Positions 7,827 through 16,992 of a DNA stretch of 64,000 bases are shown piece after piece. Position numbers and translations under genes: made by a program. The stretch comes from Hymenobacter duratus (lineage in GTDB: Bacteria; Bacteroidota; Bacteroidia; Cytophagales; Hymenobacteraceae): positions 1,818,501 through 1,882,500 of the forward strand of contig NZ_JACWZZ010000001.1 of NCBI RefSeq assembly GCF_014698995.1. The letters run 5' to 3'. Each line of letters begins with the position of its first letter. Position 1 is the first letter of the stretch. A model generated the notes under the pieces. That model was not told the DNA's origin. It saw only the letters and a list, made by a program, of their open reading frames with translations, and searched no databases.

Positions 7827-9182
7827 TTATATCCGTTCCAGCACGCGCCAGCCATGGGCTGGTACGGGTAGCTGGTCGCCTTCCCGAATGGCTAGCGGCG
7901 TGTCGTCGAAAATATCCTGCCAGGAGCCAACGGTTTCGGGCGGCAGCGGCAGCATCTGGGGCGTGGCGGCGGTGTTAATGACGCAGAGCACGGCGGCGTC
8001 TTGCTTGTGGCGCAGGAAGCCGTAGAGGTCTTCGTTGGGGCTGGGGAGGCGCTGGAAGCGGCTGGTTGTGTCGCCGTTGCGCAGGGCCGGATGGCGGCGC
8101 TTGAGTTGCAGCAGCCGCGTATAGAAATCCTGCAGCGGATAGTCCTGCCAGTCAATCGGGTCTTTGTCGAAAAAGGCCAGCCGCCGGTTCAGGGCTGCCT
8201 CCTGGCCGGTATACACCAACGGCATGCCGGGCAGCAGCACCGTCAGAACGGCGAAGGGGAGGACCAGCGGGCCCAGCCGCTCGTATTCGGTGCCGTCCCA
8301 GCTGTTCACGTCGTGGTTGCTGGTGAAGTGCATCAGGTACACCGAAGGCGGATATTTAGCCCGCTCGGCCGCCAAGTAAATGTCGATGTCCTGGAGCGGC
8401 TGCTTGTCCTCGGCAATGTGGTCGAGGAGGTAGTGCAGGCGCAGCCCGAAGGTCATGTTGAAGGCCTTTTCCAGCAGCCTGGTATCGGAGTTGAACTGTT
8501 CCCAGCTCAGGCCGCCGCTCGGGTACAGCTCGTCCCATTCGGCTAGCATAAACAGCGGCTTCACTTCGTCCAGCTCCAGGCGGGCTTCGTCCCAAAAATC
8601 GGTAGGCACGAGGCCGGCCACGTCACAGCGGTACCCGTCGATGTCGGCTTCGCGCACCCAGTAAAGCAGCGCGTCGGTCATGTAGCGGCGCAACTCAGGG
8701 TGGCTATAATCGAAGGCTACCACGTCGGTCCAGTCGGGTATGGGCGGCACCAAGTGGCCGGCAGCATCGTGCTGGTACCAGTCGGGATGCTGCTGCACCA
8801 GGGCATTGTCCCAGCTGGTGTGGTTGGCTACCCAGTCGAGCAGCACACGCAAACCCAGCGCGTGGGCCGCCTGCACGAGGTGGCGCAGGTCGTCGAGCGT
8901 TCCGAACTCCGGATTCACCCCAAAATAGTCGCGCACCGCATACTGGCTGCCCAGGCTGCCCTTGCGCTCTACTTCCCCAATCGGATGAATCGGCATCAGC
9001 CACACAATACTGACGCCCATAGACGCCAGCCGCGGCAAGTGTGCCTCAAATGCCCGAAAGGTGCCCTCCGGCGTATAGTTGCGCAGGTTTACCTCGTAGA
9101 TAGTAGCGGTGGCGGCCCATTCCGGGTGGCGGACTTGAAACAGATGGGCATCGGGGTGAACAGCGGAATCGGACACAGGCAT
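7827..9182 (-). CDS. Cytoplasmic GH13 alpha-amylase family enzyme
   Basis: A 451-residue (beta/alpha)8 enzyme with no signal peptide. GH13 regions are intact: DWVANHT (116-122), the nucleophile Asp187 in GYRCDVAG, the acid/base Glu215 in LAEWDE, and Asp291 in TSNHDVNSWDG. The N-terminus starts with the barrel (IYEVNLRNYTPEGTF), so there is no N-terminal carbohydrate-binding domain; the C-terminus is a short beta domain. The LAEWDE motif and small size fit maltogenic or oligo-alpha-glucoside-active members. The tandem upstream paralogue is a lipoprotein of the same architecture, so this copy likely handles maltodextrins after uptake. It shares a 12-bp upstream motif with the sugar permease. 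Retaining alpha-glucosidic activity is well supported; product specificity is not. Confidence 0.93.
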   Translation of the reverse strand: MPVSDSAVHPDAHLFQVRHPEWAATATIYEVNLRNYTPEGTFRAFEAHLPRLASMGVSIVWLMPIHPIGEVERKGSLGSQYAVRDYFGVNPEFGTLDDLRHLVQAAHALGLRVLLDWVANHTSWDNALVQQHPDWYQHDAAGHLVPPIPDWTDVVAFDYSHPELRRYMTDALLYWVREADIDGYRCDVAGLVPTDFWDEARLELDEVKPLFMLAEWDELYPSGGLSWEQFNSDTRLLEKAFNMTFGLRLHYLLDHIAEDKQPLQDIDIYLAAERAKYPPSVYLMHFTSNHDVNSWDGTEYERLGPLVLPFAVLTVLLPGMPLVYTGQEAALNRRLAFFDKDPIDWQDYPLQDFYTRLLQLKRRHPALRNGDTTSRFQRLPSPNEDLYGFLRHKQDAAVLCVINTAATPQMLPLPPETVGSWQDIFDDTPLAIREGDQLPVPAHGWRVLERI

Positions 9183-9199
9183 GTAGGCTTATGGAAGGA

Positions 9200-9211
9200 A
9201 TAAACTCCGCA
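9200..9211. promoter_or_regulatory. 12-bp motif shared with the permease promoter
   Basis: ATAAACTCCGCA, identical to 4358-4369 and also preceded by GGAAGGA. It lies 18-29 nt upstream of the amylase ATG. Here the left half of the palindrome is missing. Confidence 0.35.
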
Positions 9212-9296
9212 GTGTACGACAAACCAGCCCGCTAGGGCGGAAACTAAGGTGGCTGCACCTAGTGTTTCGTGCTGTCTTGATTGTATCAGCCTCTTG

Positions 9297-10748
9297 CTAC
9301 CAGAGGCCGTTGCGGGGCGGGGGCGGTACCTGCTCGTAGACGCGGTAGCTGTGGCCCGGCAGCAGCACTTTTGAGCCGGAGCCTAGCCGCAGCACCTGTC
9401 CGCTGAACAGTTCCCGGTAGTTGCCCGGACCCAACGTGCGCAGTACCAGCTGGTGCGGCTGCCGGCCCAGGTTGATGACCGTCAGCACAGCCTTGTCGTC
9501 GCGGCGGCGCACAAAGCTGTAGACTTCGCTGCTGCTGCTGGCGGGCAGAGCCTCGAACTCCGCGCAGGCGTCGCCATTGAGCAGGGCCGGGTGGCGCTTT
9601 TTCAACTGCAGCAGCTTGGTGTAGAAGTCCTGCAGCGGGTAGTCGTTCCACGGAATGGTATCCTTGTCGAAGAAACGGAGACGCTTTTTCAGGGCCGCTT
9701 CCTGGCCGTTGTACACCATGGGTATGCCGGGCAGCATGGCGGCCAGCACGGCCAGCGGCAGCGCGTTTTTGCCCAGCCGCTCATATTCCGAGCCGTCCCA
9801 GCTGTTCACGTCGTGCGAAGACGTGAAGTTCATGAGGTACACTGAGCCGGGGTAGCGCTGGCTTTCGGCGGTGCGGTATTTGTCGAGGGCGGAGGTAGGG
9901 GCTTTGCCGGTGGCCAGGCTGTCCAGGAGGCCGTGCAGACGCAGGGCGTAGGCCATATCAAAGGCTTTTTCCAGCAGCTTCGTGTCGGGGCTGAACTGCT
10001 CGGGCTTAAGGAAAGTGGGTGGAAACAGCTCGTCCCACTCGGCCAGCATAAACACGGGCTTCACCTTTTCCAGCTCTTGGCGCGTGTCGTTCCAGAAGTC
10101 GGTGGGCACGAGGCCGGCCACGTCGCAGCGGAAACCGTCGAAATCGGCTTCGCGCAACCAGAACGCCATGCTTTCCTGCATGTAGCGGCGTAGCTCGGGT
10201 TTGCTGTAGTCTAGGTCAATAACGTCCTGCCAGTCCGAAACGGGTGGCTGAAACCCGCCGGCTTTGGTGCGCGTGAACCACTCCGGATGCTGCTGGCTGA
10301 GTTGGCTGTCCCAGCTGGTATGGTTGGCCACCCAGTCCAGAATAACGTGCATCCCCAGCTTGTGCGCTTCCTGGTTGAGGTGGCGCATGTCTTCCATCGT
10401 CCCAAATTCTGGGTTCACAGCCCGATAGTCCTGGATGGAGTACTGGCTGCCCAGCGTGCCCTTGCGGTTGAGCTTGCCGATGGGCTGCACCGGCATCAGC
10501 CACAGAATGCCCACGCCCATCTTCTGCAGCCGCGGCAGGTGTGCTTCGAAAGCCCGAAACGTGCCCTCGGGCGTGTACTGCCGGATATTGACCTCATAGA
10601 TACTGGCCGAATCGGCCCAGGCCGGGTGGCGAATGGTGTATTCGGCCGGTGGGGTTTTGTCGCAGTCGGCAACGGTTCTGACGGGTTGATTGGGCTGGCA
10701 GGCGGCCAGCAGGAGCAGGCCGCTGAGCAGGGAGAAAGGACGGAGCAT
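9297..10748 (-). CDS. GH13 alpha-amylase family lipoprotein
   Basis: The start is the ATG at 10748; a GTG five codons upstream is possible. The N-terminus is a lipoprotein signal with LLAAC (Cys17), so this paralogue is membrane-anchored outside the cytoplasm. The 483-residue protein parallels its neighbour from IYEVNIRQYTPEGTF to the end. It has the same catalytic set: Asp209 in GFRCDVAG, Glu237 in LAEWDE and Asp313 in TSSHDVNSWDG. The shared RLxxMG, LLxLKxRHPAL and YPLQDFYT blocks show recent duplication. A reasonable reading is extracytoplasmic cutting of maltodextrins followed by cytoplasmic cutting by the downstream copy 114 nt away. Which membrane and side it faces cannot be decided. 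Confidence 0.93.
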   Translation of the reverse strand: MLRPFSLLSGLLLLAACQPNQPVRTVADCDKTPPAEYTIRHPAWADSASIYEVNIRQYTPEGTFRAFEAHLPRLQKMGVGILWLMPVQPIGKLNRKGTLGSQYSIQDYRAVNPEFGTMEDMRHLNQEAHKLGMHVILDWVANHTSWDSQLSQQHPEWFTRTKAGGFQPPVSDWQDVIDLDYSKPELRRYMQESMAFWLREADFDGFRCDVAGLVPTDFWNDTRQELEKVKPVFMLAEWDELFPPTFLKPEQFSPDTKLLEKAFDMAYALRLHGLLDSLATGKAPTSALDKYRTAESQRYPGSVYLMNFTSSHDVNSWDGSEYERLGKNALPLAVLAAMLPGIPMVYNGQEAALKKRLRFFDKDTIPWNDYPLQDFYTKLLQLKKRHPALLNGDACAEFEALPASSSSEVYSFVRRRDDKAVLTVINLGRQPHQLVLRTLGPGNYRELFSGQVLRLGSGSKVLLPGHSYRVYEQVPPPPRNGLW

Positions 10749-10811
10749 GCACCAACATAGCACATTTCGGGCAACTCGTCCGGCCTTGGCTGCCGGCGCC
10801 GGATGCCGCCG

Positions 10812-11273
10812 TCAGGGCTTATCGAAGCGGCGGAGGCGGTTTTTGCTGAGTTCGTAGCTGATGATGGCCGGGATGTAGAACGTGACATCGGCCAGCAGCT
10901 TGGCTACCAGAATTCCCGCCGCAAAATTGCCCAGCCAGCGCGGCAGATAATACATCAGCGCGGGCCGGATGAGGAAACTGTCGGCTACTTCGGCCAGGCC
11001 AAACTCTACGGCCAGCGCCCGCAGGTTGCGCCCCAACGTACGTAGAGTGTACCGGCGGCCCAGGGCCCGCAACGTGCGGCGGGCCAGCAGCATATCCTGA
11101 CCCAGCAGCCACCCGAAATAGGCCACATTGCCGGCCCAGGTGCCCGCCAGCGCCGCCTGTAGGCCGCTGTGCGTGGCCTGTAGCGCCAAGGTAGCGGCGG
11201 CCAGCGTAGCCACCACCGACAGCAGTTCGGCGGGCAGGTAGCGGCGCAGCCATTCGCGGAGCTTCTGTTTCAT
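10812..11273 (-). CDS. Conserved small membrane protein, function unknown
   Basis: A 153-residue protein with three to four hydrophobic segments: LSVVATLAAATLAL near 19-32, an AGTWAGNVAYFGWLLG stretch near 44-60, and AAGILVAKLLADVTFYIPAI near 118-137. A long arginine-rich amphipathic region (RRTLRALGRRYTLRTLGRNLR) lies between the second and third, probably on the cytoplasmic face. I do not recognise a named family. A perfect TATCTTTG -7 box lies upstream, so it is its own transcription unit, divergent from the AraC-type regulator. No function is proposed. Confidence 0.75.
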   Translation of the reverse strand: MKQKLREWLRRYLPAELLSVVATLAAATLALQATHSGLQAALAGTWAGNVAYFGWLLGQDMLLARRTLRALGRRYTLRTLGRNLRALAVEFGLAEVADSFLIRPALMYYLPRWLGNFAAGILVAKLLADVTFYIPAIISYELSKNRLRRFDKP

Positions 11274-11312
11274 GCAGGAACCGGAAAGAAACGGCTATTT
11301 TTCAGGGCCGGC

Positions 11313-11320
11313 CAAAGATA
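11313..11320 (-). promoter_or_regulatory. -7 box TATCTTTG of the small membrane protein gene
   Basis: A perfect TAnnTTTG match on the minus strand, about 40 nt upstream of the ATG at 11273. No -33 TTG at standard spacing. Confidence 0.5.
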
Positions 11321-11342
11321 CCGGCTTCCCACGTCCTGCCTT

Positions 11343-12524
11343 ATGCAGATACCTTTTACGCCGCTGGTTGTCGTGTTGCTGGCCGTGGTGGCGCAGGCCG
11401 TATTTGCGGCCGGACTGCTGTGGCTTGCTCCGGCCAACCGACTCCCGAACCGCTTTCTGGCGCTGCTCATGCTGGCCATTGCGCTGTGGCTGCTCGATGG
11501 CTTTTTCCGCGTGTCCGGCATCTATGGGCAGAATGCCAACTGGTATTTCGCCCCTATCTACTACTCGTTTGCCTTCGGGCCGCTGCTGTACTTCTATGTG
11601 CGCAGCCTCATCAACCACGACTTCCGGTTCCGGGCCCGGCACCTGTGGCACTTTCTGCCGGTGCTGCTGCAGGCCGCGCTGTACTGGGGGCTTCGGCTGC
11701 AGCCCTATGCCACCCGCTACTGGTTCTGGGAGCAGGTGCACCGGCCCTATACCTACCGCGTGGAATTCATCGGCACGTGGCTGTCTTTAACCCTGTATCT
11801 GGGCCTGAGCCTGCAGCTGCTGCGGCACTACCAGCGCTGGCTGCCCGATAATTTTTCGGAAGTATCGAAGCTGCGGCTGCAGTGGCTGCGGGTGTTGCTG
11901 GTGCTGGTGGCCGTGGTGAGCGTGCAGTGGCTGGCGGAAGTGGTGCTGCGGGAGTTTTTCGATAAGTATTATCAGTACGACTATTCCACAGAAGTGCTGG
12001 GGGTGGTTGTGTTTCTGATTGGGGTAGTGGGGCTGCGGCAGGCCGATATGCAGGCCGTGCGCTTTGTGCCGGAAGAAGCCGAAACGGCCCCGGCTGCCGC
12101 TCCTCTGGAAGACCTTTCGGCTGGCAGCCGGCCCGGCATAGCGGTAGCCGAATCAGTGGCTGTAGCGGCCACCCCACCAGCCGCCGATGTGGCGGTGGTG
12201 GCCCGCATCCGCAAGGCGCTGGAAGAAGACCAGCTGTATCTAAATCCCACGCTCACGCTGGCCGAGTTGTCGGCACATACCGGCCTGGCCCCGCGCCTGA
12301 TTTCGTTCACCGTCAATAACGGTTTCGGTCAGAGCTTCAACGATGTGGTGAATGGCTACCGGGTGGCGGAGGTGAAGCGCCGCTTGGCCACTTCCGACGC
12401 GCAGCGTTTGACGCTACTTGGCATTGCCTTCGAGAGTGGCTTCAACTCCAAAACCACTTTCAACCGCATCTTCAAGCAGTTCACGGGCGTGGCCCCGCGC
12501 GACTACCGGGTAACGCCGAAATAG
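11343..12524 (+). CDS. Membrane-anchored AraC-family transcriptional regulator
   Basis: The 393-residue protein has two parts. Residues 1-230 hold about seven hydrophobic helices (for example TPLVVVLLAVVAQAVFAAGLL, LALLMLAIALWLLDGFF and LGVVVFLIGVVGL). After a loose Ala/Pro linker, residues 285-393 form an AraC-type double helix-turn-helix, with LYLNPTLTLAELSAHTGL and the C-terminal GIAFESGFNSKTTFNRIFKQFTGVAPRDYR. This architecture is common in Bacteroidota and is assumed to sense a signal in the membrane and bind DNA while membrane-bound. The target is unknown; the neighbouring amylase genes and the divergent small membrane protein are the nearest candidates. Confidence 0.93.
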   Translation: MQIPFTPLVVVLLAVVAQAVFAAGLLWLAPANRLPNRFLALLMLAIALWLLDGFFRVSGIYGQNANWYFAPIYYSFAFGPLLYFYVRSLINHDFRFRARHLWHFLPVLLQAALYWGLRLQPYATRYWFWEQVHRPYTYRVEFIGTWLSLTLYLGLSLQLLRHYQRWLPDNFSEVSKLRLQWLRVLLVLVAVVSVQWLAEVVLREFFDKYYQYDYSTEVLGVVVFLIGVVGLRQADMQAVRFVPEEAETAPAAAPLEDLSAGSRPGIAVAESVAVAATPPAADVAVVARIRKALEEDQLYLNPTLTLAELSAHTGLAPRLISFTVNNGFGQSFNDVVNGYRVAEVKRRLATSDAQRLTLLGIAFESGFNSKTTFNRIFKQFTGVAPRDYRVTPK

Positions 12525-12666
12525 AGTAGGGCTGTCTTGAATACTTGCCTGAGAAGCGTCAAATAAGACCCACATCATGATGCAGGGCGTCCCGATACCA
12601 GATTCGGGGCGTTTGGCAGAGCTGTGGCGGGCACCTTTGGGTCATTCATCAACCCCTGAGTGCCTC

Positions 12667-13188
12667 ATGAAAACCCTGTTGCTTCTGGCGGGTCTAGCCG
12701 CCGCTCCGGCTGCCCCGCTGCTGGCCCAAACGCCAGCCCCCACTGCCTGGGCCGACCATACCCGTGTGCTGCCCGATAAGCTCCGGCAGGTGCCGGTGGG
12801 CCTCACGCTCTGGCATACGCCCAACCCGAACTACCCGGAGCCCAACCCGGAAAAGCCCGGCGGCTACGTGTGGAAACACAGCACCATGATTCGGTCGGAA
12901 GTAGGCGAGCTGGAAGTGGTGGAGTGCGGCAGCTTTATCTGGTACAGCGCCGCTGGGTGGCAGGCCAACATGCGCGAAACTCCTGCCGAATTTGCCGAGC
13001 TGTTTCAGTGCCCCGATAGCCGACTGCTGCCCGGCCGCACCTACACGTTTGCCAAAAACTACCGCTTCGCCGACAATGCCCAGCGCCTCTATGGTGGCGA
13101 CGCCCTGTGGTACATTCTGGCCAAAGACAAAACCGGCAAACTCTACAAAGGCATGGGCCTGATTGAAACGGAATCGACGGTCCGCTAA
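12667..13188 (+). CDS. Secreted protein of unknown function
   Basis: The ATG at 12667 starts a signal peptide (MKTLLLLAGLAAAPAAPLLAQ); the 30 codons upstream have no coding character. The 173-residue product is mostly polar and aromatic, with HTPNPNYPEPNPEKPGGYVW and repeated W/Y positions that suggest a beta-rich periplasmic or surface domain. The final part reads GGDALWYILAKDKTGKLYKGMG. No family is recognised. It is 33 nt before the YceI-like gene on the same strand, so the two may be cotranscribed. Confidence 0.75.
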   Translation: MKTLLLLAGLAAAPAAPLLAQTPAPTAWADHTRVLPDKLRQVPVGLTLWHTPNPNYPEPNPEKPGGYVWKHSTMIRSEVGELEVVECGSFIWYSAAGWQANMRETPAEFAELFQCPDSRLLPGRTYTFAKNYRFADNAQRLYGGDALWYILAKDKTGKLYKGMGLIETESTVR

Positions 13189-13221
13189 CCAGCCTCCTCA
13201 CCTCTTTTGACTGACAACACA

Positions 13222-13788
13222 ATGAAACTTCTCCTTTCTATCCTGCTGCTTTTCTGCACGCTGGCAGCCACGCCACCAACTGCTACCAGCTACTCAGTAA
13301 ACCTGGAGGCCAGCCGCATCAGCTGGACCGGCTATGCCGAGGTAGGCACCTACGCGCCTACTGGCTCCATACAGTTCCAGCGCGGCCGCTTCAACTACGA
13401 TGGCAGCTTACTGCGCAATGGCCGCTTTGAGGTGGATATGCGCACCATCCGGCAGGAGCAGGACCAGCTGGCCGAACATCTGCGTGGGCCGGATTTTTTC
13501 GATGTGGAGAAATATCCGGTGGCCGTTTTTGTGCTGAGCGAAGTACGGCAGGGCATAGCCAGCGGCCAGCTCACGGTGCGCGGTGTCACGCAGCCTGTCC
13601 GGTTTCCGCTCACTGTGGAGCGTCAGGCAAACGGCCGCCTGCGCATCCAAGGCACTGCCACCCTCGACCGAACCAAGTTCGGGATAAACCACAATTCCTC
13701 CAGCTTCTTTCAGAATCTGGGTTCCTACGCCATTCGCAACGATTTTAAGCTGACGTTTGATGTAGTAGCGGAAGTGGAGCGGCAGTAA
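13222..13788 (+). CDS. YceI family periplasmic lipid-binding protein
   Basis: The ATG at 13222 gives a 188-residue protein with an N-terminal signal peptide (MKLLLSILLLFCTLAATPP). The rest follows the YceI lipocalin-like barrel: ISWTGYAEVGTYAPTGSI, FEVDMRTIRQ, LRGPDFFDVEKYPVAVF, a VRGVTQPVRFPLTV strand pair, TATLDRTKFGINH and a final DFKLTFDVVAEV strand. YceI proteins bind isoprenoid or other lipids in a barrel cavity. In Bacteroidota they are common secreted proteins of unclear role. Family assignment is firm. Confidence 0.93.
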   Translation: MKLLLSILLLFCTLAATPPTATSYSVNLEASRISWTGYAEVGTYAPTGSIQFQRGRFNYDGSLLRNGRFEVDMRTIRQEQDQLAEHLRGPDFFDVEKYPVAVFVLSEVRQGIASGQLTVRGVTQPVRFPLTVERQANGRLRIQGTATLDRTKFGINHNSSSFFQNLGSYAIRNDFKLTFDVVAEVERQ

Positions 13789-13825
13789 GAGACTAGCATG
13801 CGAAGCGGCGCCTGCGGTACACGGA

Positions 13826-16800
13826 TTAGCGTTGCACCACTACCAACCGCTGCCGCTGGCCGGCCAGCTCGGCCCAGTACACGCCACCTGCTACAGGGCG
13901 GCCCTGCGCATCAGCAGCATCCCAGACAACCGTGTGGGAGCCTGCTTCCGTAGTCGGCAGCGTGAGGGTGCGCACTACGCGGCCGGTAGCATCCAGAATG
14001 CGCAACGGGCCGGGCTGGCTGGCCGCGTGAAGCGTGTAGGGCAACGCTACCCGGCCGCTGAAAATGCGGTTGTCAGGGGCTTCCAGGGTCAGGAGTTCTG
14101 GTCGGGCGGCGGCGGGGCTAGTGTTCAGGCGCAGGCCGCGCACCGATACCGTGACGGGCTTGCGCTCCAACAGAAAACGCAGGCGCAGGGTGGCAGTGGC
14201 CGCGTCGAATTGCCACTCCGTAGCCGGCACGGTTTCGTTGTTGATCAGTACGGCGGCCGGCGCTGCTGCCACACGCGGAATCAGGAGCTCTACGCTACGC
14301 CAGAGCGGGGCGCCTTCGTAGCCCTGGCCCCCGGGTACAATGCGAATATCGGCCTGAGTACGGGTAGTGGTGCCGCTGAATGCCACCAACTCAAATGCTC
14401 CAGTCCGTTGCGTGAGGGCCGATTTGCCGTCGTCGTCATACAAGGTGAAGCTGGTGCGGCCGGCGGCGGGGTCGGCGTAGTAGCGCAGGCGCAGGCTGTC
14501 AGAATGGTACTGGGTGGTTGTGGGCACGTAGGGCGTCATCGGCAGAAAGGCCCCCGCCCGCACCAGCAGTGGCAACCGGGCCAGCGGTGCTGCTATTCCA
14601 ACGGTCTGAGAGCCGGCATACGTCTGGTTGGTATCAAAATCAATCCAGTTTCCGGCGGGCAGCACCACGTTGCGGCGGCGTTGGCCTGGCTGCAGTACCG
14701 GTGCTACCAGCAGGCTCGGCCCCAGCAGGTACTGGTCATTGACGTTAGCCAGCGCTGGGGCCCGCTCGGCGGCAAATTCGCGCTGCTTGCGGGCCAGCAG
14801 CTTCTCGCTGCCCCAATGGCTGGAAGCGGTGGTGTTCCAGTTCCAGGGCAAAGCAGCGGCACCCCAGCCCATGTCAGATTTAGGGAAGCCGGCTGCCTGC
14901 TCTTCGGCAGTCAAGGGCCATACTTCCACGGCTTCGGGCAGCACATAGGTGTTGCCGAAGTTCATCGGGCGGGCCAGCGGCGCGCCGGTCTGGTTGTTTT
15001 CCCAGGCCAGCGAATACAGGTAGGGGAGCAACTCGTAGCGCAAGTGGGTGTAGCGGCGCACAATGCTTTTATAAGGCTCCGGCCACCAATACGGTTCGGG
15101 GGGCACCCCTTCGCCGTGGGGGCGAAGAATAGGACTGAGACTGGCCATCTGCAGCCAACGCGTGTATAGTTCCGGGTCGGTGGGGCCTACGCAGAAACCG
15201 CCGGCATCGGAGTGCATGTAGCCAATACCGCCCATAGCCATGCCCAGCATCACGGGTACTTGCGCCCGGTAGCCCGACCACGAGCGGTTAATGTCGCCGG
15301 ACCACGGAAATACTGAGTTGCGCTGCATGCCGGCCCAGCCCGAGCGGGCCAGGTTAAACAGCCGCTCTTCTGGAAATTCTTTGGTGTAGTTTTCCTGCAG
15401 AATGCCGGCCCAGGCCTGGCCCAGGCCATTGTGCACTTGCCGGGTGCCGCCCAACACATGGCGCATATCATCTGGGTGGTTTTCGGGCTCGCCCAGGTCG
15501 CTCCACCAGCCGCCCACGCCTTCGGCTTTGCGGCGGCGGTAGTAGCTCCAGAGCCAGTCGCGGGTGGAAGGCTTGTACATATCTAAAATAGTGGCCGGCC
15601 CGGCCCAGAACGACTCCACGGTGTAGGCAGAGCCATCCAGATGCGTCCCAACGTACTGCTGGGCGCGCACTTCGGTATCGTTGCGGGAGGTGCGCATCAC
15701 ATAGGGCTCCGAAATCAGAATGGTTTTTACCCCCACCGAATCGAGCCGCCGCATCATCCGCACCGGCTGTTTGAACTTGGTGTAGTCCCAGTCAAGGTCG
15801 CCCTGCTGCCGGGTGCCGCCAAACCAGTACAGGTCCAGCACCAGCGCATCGAGCGGGAAATTCTCGCGGCGCATGCGGGCCGCTACCTGCTCCATCTCCG
15901 TATCCGACTTGTAGCCGAAACGGCTCTGAATCAGGCCCAGACCCCAGCGCGGCGGCAGCGGCTGCCGGCCGGTGAGGGCCGTGTAGCGGCTCAGGATTTC
16001 GGCGTAGGAGTCACCCGCAATCAGGAAATAGCCCAGGTTGAGCAGGTCTTCGTTGCTGTATTCCAGCAGGTCAGGTTTGGCCGCGCCTAGGTCGAGAGTA
16101 GCGGCGGCCATATGGTCGAAGAACAGCATATAGCCCCGGCTGCTGACCACGGTGGGCAGGCTCACGTTCAGGGTGGGGTCACCGTTCTGGTAGCCGTAGT
16201 GCGCTTCGTTGTAGAGGGTCAGGCGCCGACCGCGCCGGTCGAGCGGCAGGGCGCGGGAGCCGGTGCCATACAGGTGCTCATCGGGCTGCAGCCGAAACGA
16301 TACGCCGGTGCCGCCGGGTCCGCTGTTTTCGTTGGTGAGCCGTTGGAATACGCCTTCCTCTTCAGCCAGCAGGGTTTCGGGGCCGCGCCGGTAGCTTACC
16401 CGCAACGGATTTTTCTGTACCACAACGCTGAGGCTGCCCATGGCAGGATAGGGCTGCCACTCCAGCGCTCCATCGGTTTCGAGCGGCTTGCCGGCTTTTG
16501 CGGCCGCCGGAAAGGCCGGCGCCTGCACGACACTGATGGACGGAATATCCTGCACTGCCGTGCCGGCCGGAAAGTATTCTACCCGCACCACGCCCTCGGC
16601 CCAGGGCCGAATGCGCAGGGTGCCACCCTCATTGCTTTTGATAGTGAGGATGCCACTCTGGTAGCTATGCGACTCATAGGTACCAATGCTTACCGGCACC
16701 GCCTCGGGCCGGCGAAATGGGTCCTGCGTGGGCGGCCCATTGGTAGCGCGCTGCCCATACAAGGGTGCAGTAAACAGCGGCAACAGCAGCAACGGGAGCA

Positions 16801-16831
16801 GAGGCAGGGCGCGGCGGAAAGAGGTGGGCAT
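13826..16831 (-). CDS. Secreted GH31 alpha-glucosidase with T9SS C-terminal sorting domain
   Basis: The start is the ATG at 16831 (signal peptide with LPLLLLPLFTAPLYG); the upstream extension lacks one. The 1001-residue protein has an N-terminal beta domain, a GH31 barrel with nucleophile Asp445 in GGWWSDLGEPEN and acid/base Asp513 in FPWSGDINRSW, and a distal beta domain. The last 60 residues (RILDATGRVVRTLTLP to QRLVVVQR) have the FlgD-like/T9SS type A form, so it is probably exported by the type IX system and displayed at the cell surface. GH31 enzymes release glucose or xylose from alpha-glycosides. Together with the amylases and branching enzyme this implies alpha-glucan digestion outside the cell. 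Specificity within GH31 is open. Confidence 0.94.
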   Translation of the reverse strand: MPTSFRRALPLLPLLLLPLFTAPLYGQRATNGPPTQDPFRRPEAVPVSIGTYESHSYQSGILTIKSNEGGTLRIRPWAEGVVRVEYFPAGTAVQDIPSISVVQAPAFPAAAKAGKPLETDGALEWQPYPAMGSLSVVVQKNPLRVSYRRGPETLLAEEEGVFQRLTNENSGPGGTGVSFRLQPDEHLYGTGSRALPLDRRGRRLTLYNEAHYGYQNGDPTLNVSLPTVVSSRGYMLFFDHMAAATLDLGAAKPDLLEYSNEDLLNLGYFLIAGDSYAEILSRYTALTGRQPLPPRWGLGLIQSRFGYKSDTEMEQVAARMRRENFPLDALVLDLYWFGGTRQQGDLDWDYTKFKQPVRMMRRLDSVGVKTILISEPYVMRTSRNDTEVRAQQYVGTHLDGSAYTVESFWAGPATILDMYKPSTRDWLWSYYRRRKAEGVGGWWSDLGEPENHPDDMRHVLGGTRQVHNGLGQAWAGILQENYTKEFPEERLFNLARSGWAGMQRNSVFPWSGDINRSWSGYRAQVPVMLGMAMGGIGYMHSDAGGFCVGPTDPELYTRWLQMASLSPILRPHGEGVPPEPYWWPEPYKSIVRRYTHLRYELLPYLYSLAWENNQTGAPLARPMNFGNTYVLPEAVEVWPLTAEEQAAGFPKSDMGWGAAALPWNWNTTASSHWGSEKLLARKQREFAAERAPALANVNDQYLLGPSLLVAPVLQPGQRRRNVVLPAGNWIDFDTNQTYAGSQTVGIAAPLARLPLLVRAGAFLPMTPYVPTTTQYHSDSLRLRYYADPAAGRTSFTLYDDDGKSALTQRTGAFELVAFSGTTTRTQADIRIVPGGQGYEGAPLWRSVELLIPRVAAAPAAVLINNETVPATEWQFDAATATLRLRFLLERKPVTVSVRGLRLNTSPAAARPELLTLEAPDNRIFSGRVALPYTLHAASQPGPLRILDATGRVVRTLTLPTTEAGSHTVVWDAADAQGRPVAGGVYWAELAGQRQRLVVVQR

Positions 16832-16858
16832 AGGGCGGGTGGTGATGCATTCAGGCGG

Positions 16859-16866
16859 GCAAGATA
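16859..16866 (-). promoter_or_regulatory. -7-like box TATCTTGC of the secreted GH31 gene
   Basis: TAnnTTGC type on the minus strand, 28 nt upstream of the ATG. The same variant occurs upstream of ggt, the GHL10 gene and the FkbM gene. Confidence 0.35.
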
Positions 16867-16992
16867 CAGCCCTGCCACAGCCTGGCAGTGCGTCATCCTC
16901 AAAATGCCCGGCCGCCGCCACGCGCAACGCCCGCGGGCCGGGCGGCGTAAAGCCGGAGTAGCAGTTTCTTCCACTCCCTAATCCTTCCTTTT

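Noticed and set aside
7632-7871. Small frame containing HPERSEGPF and FAPLRMT
   Set aside because: These peptides are translations of the dispersed inverted repeat, not a gene.
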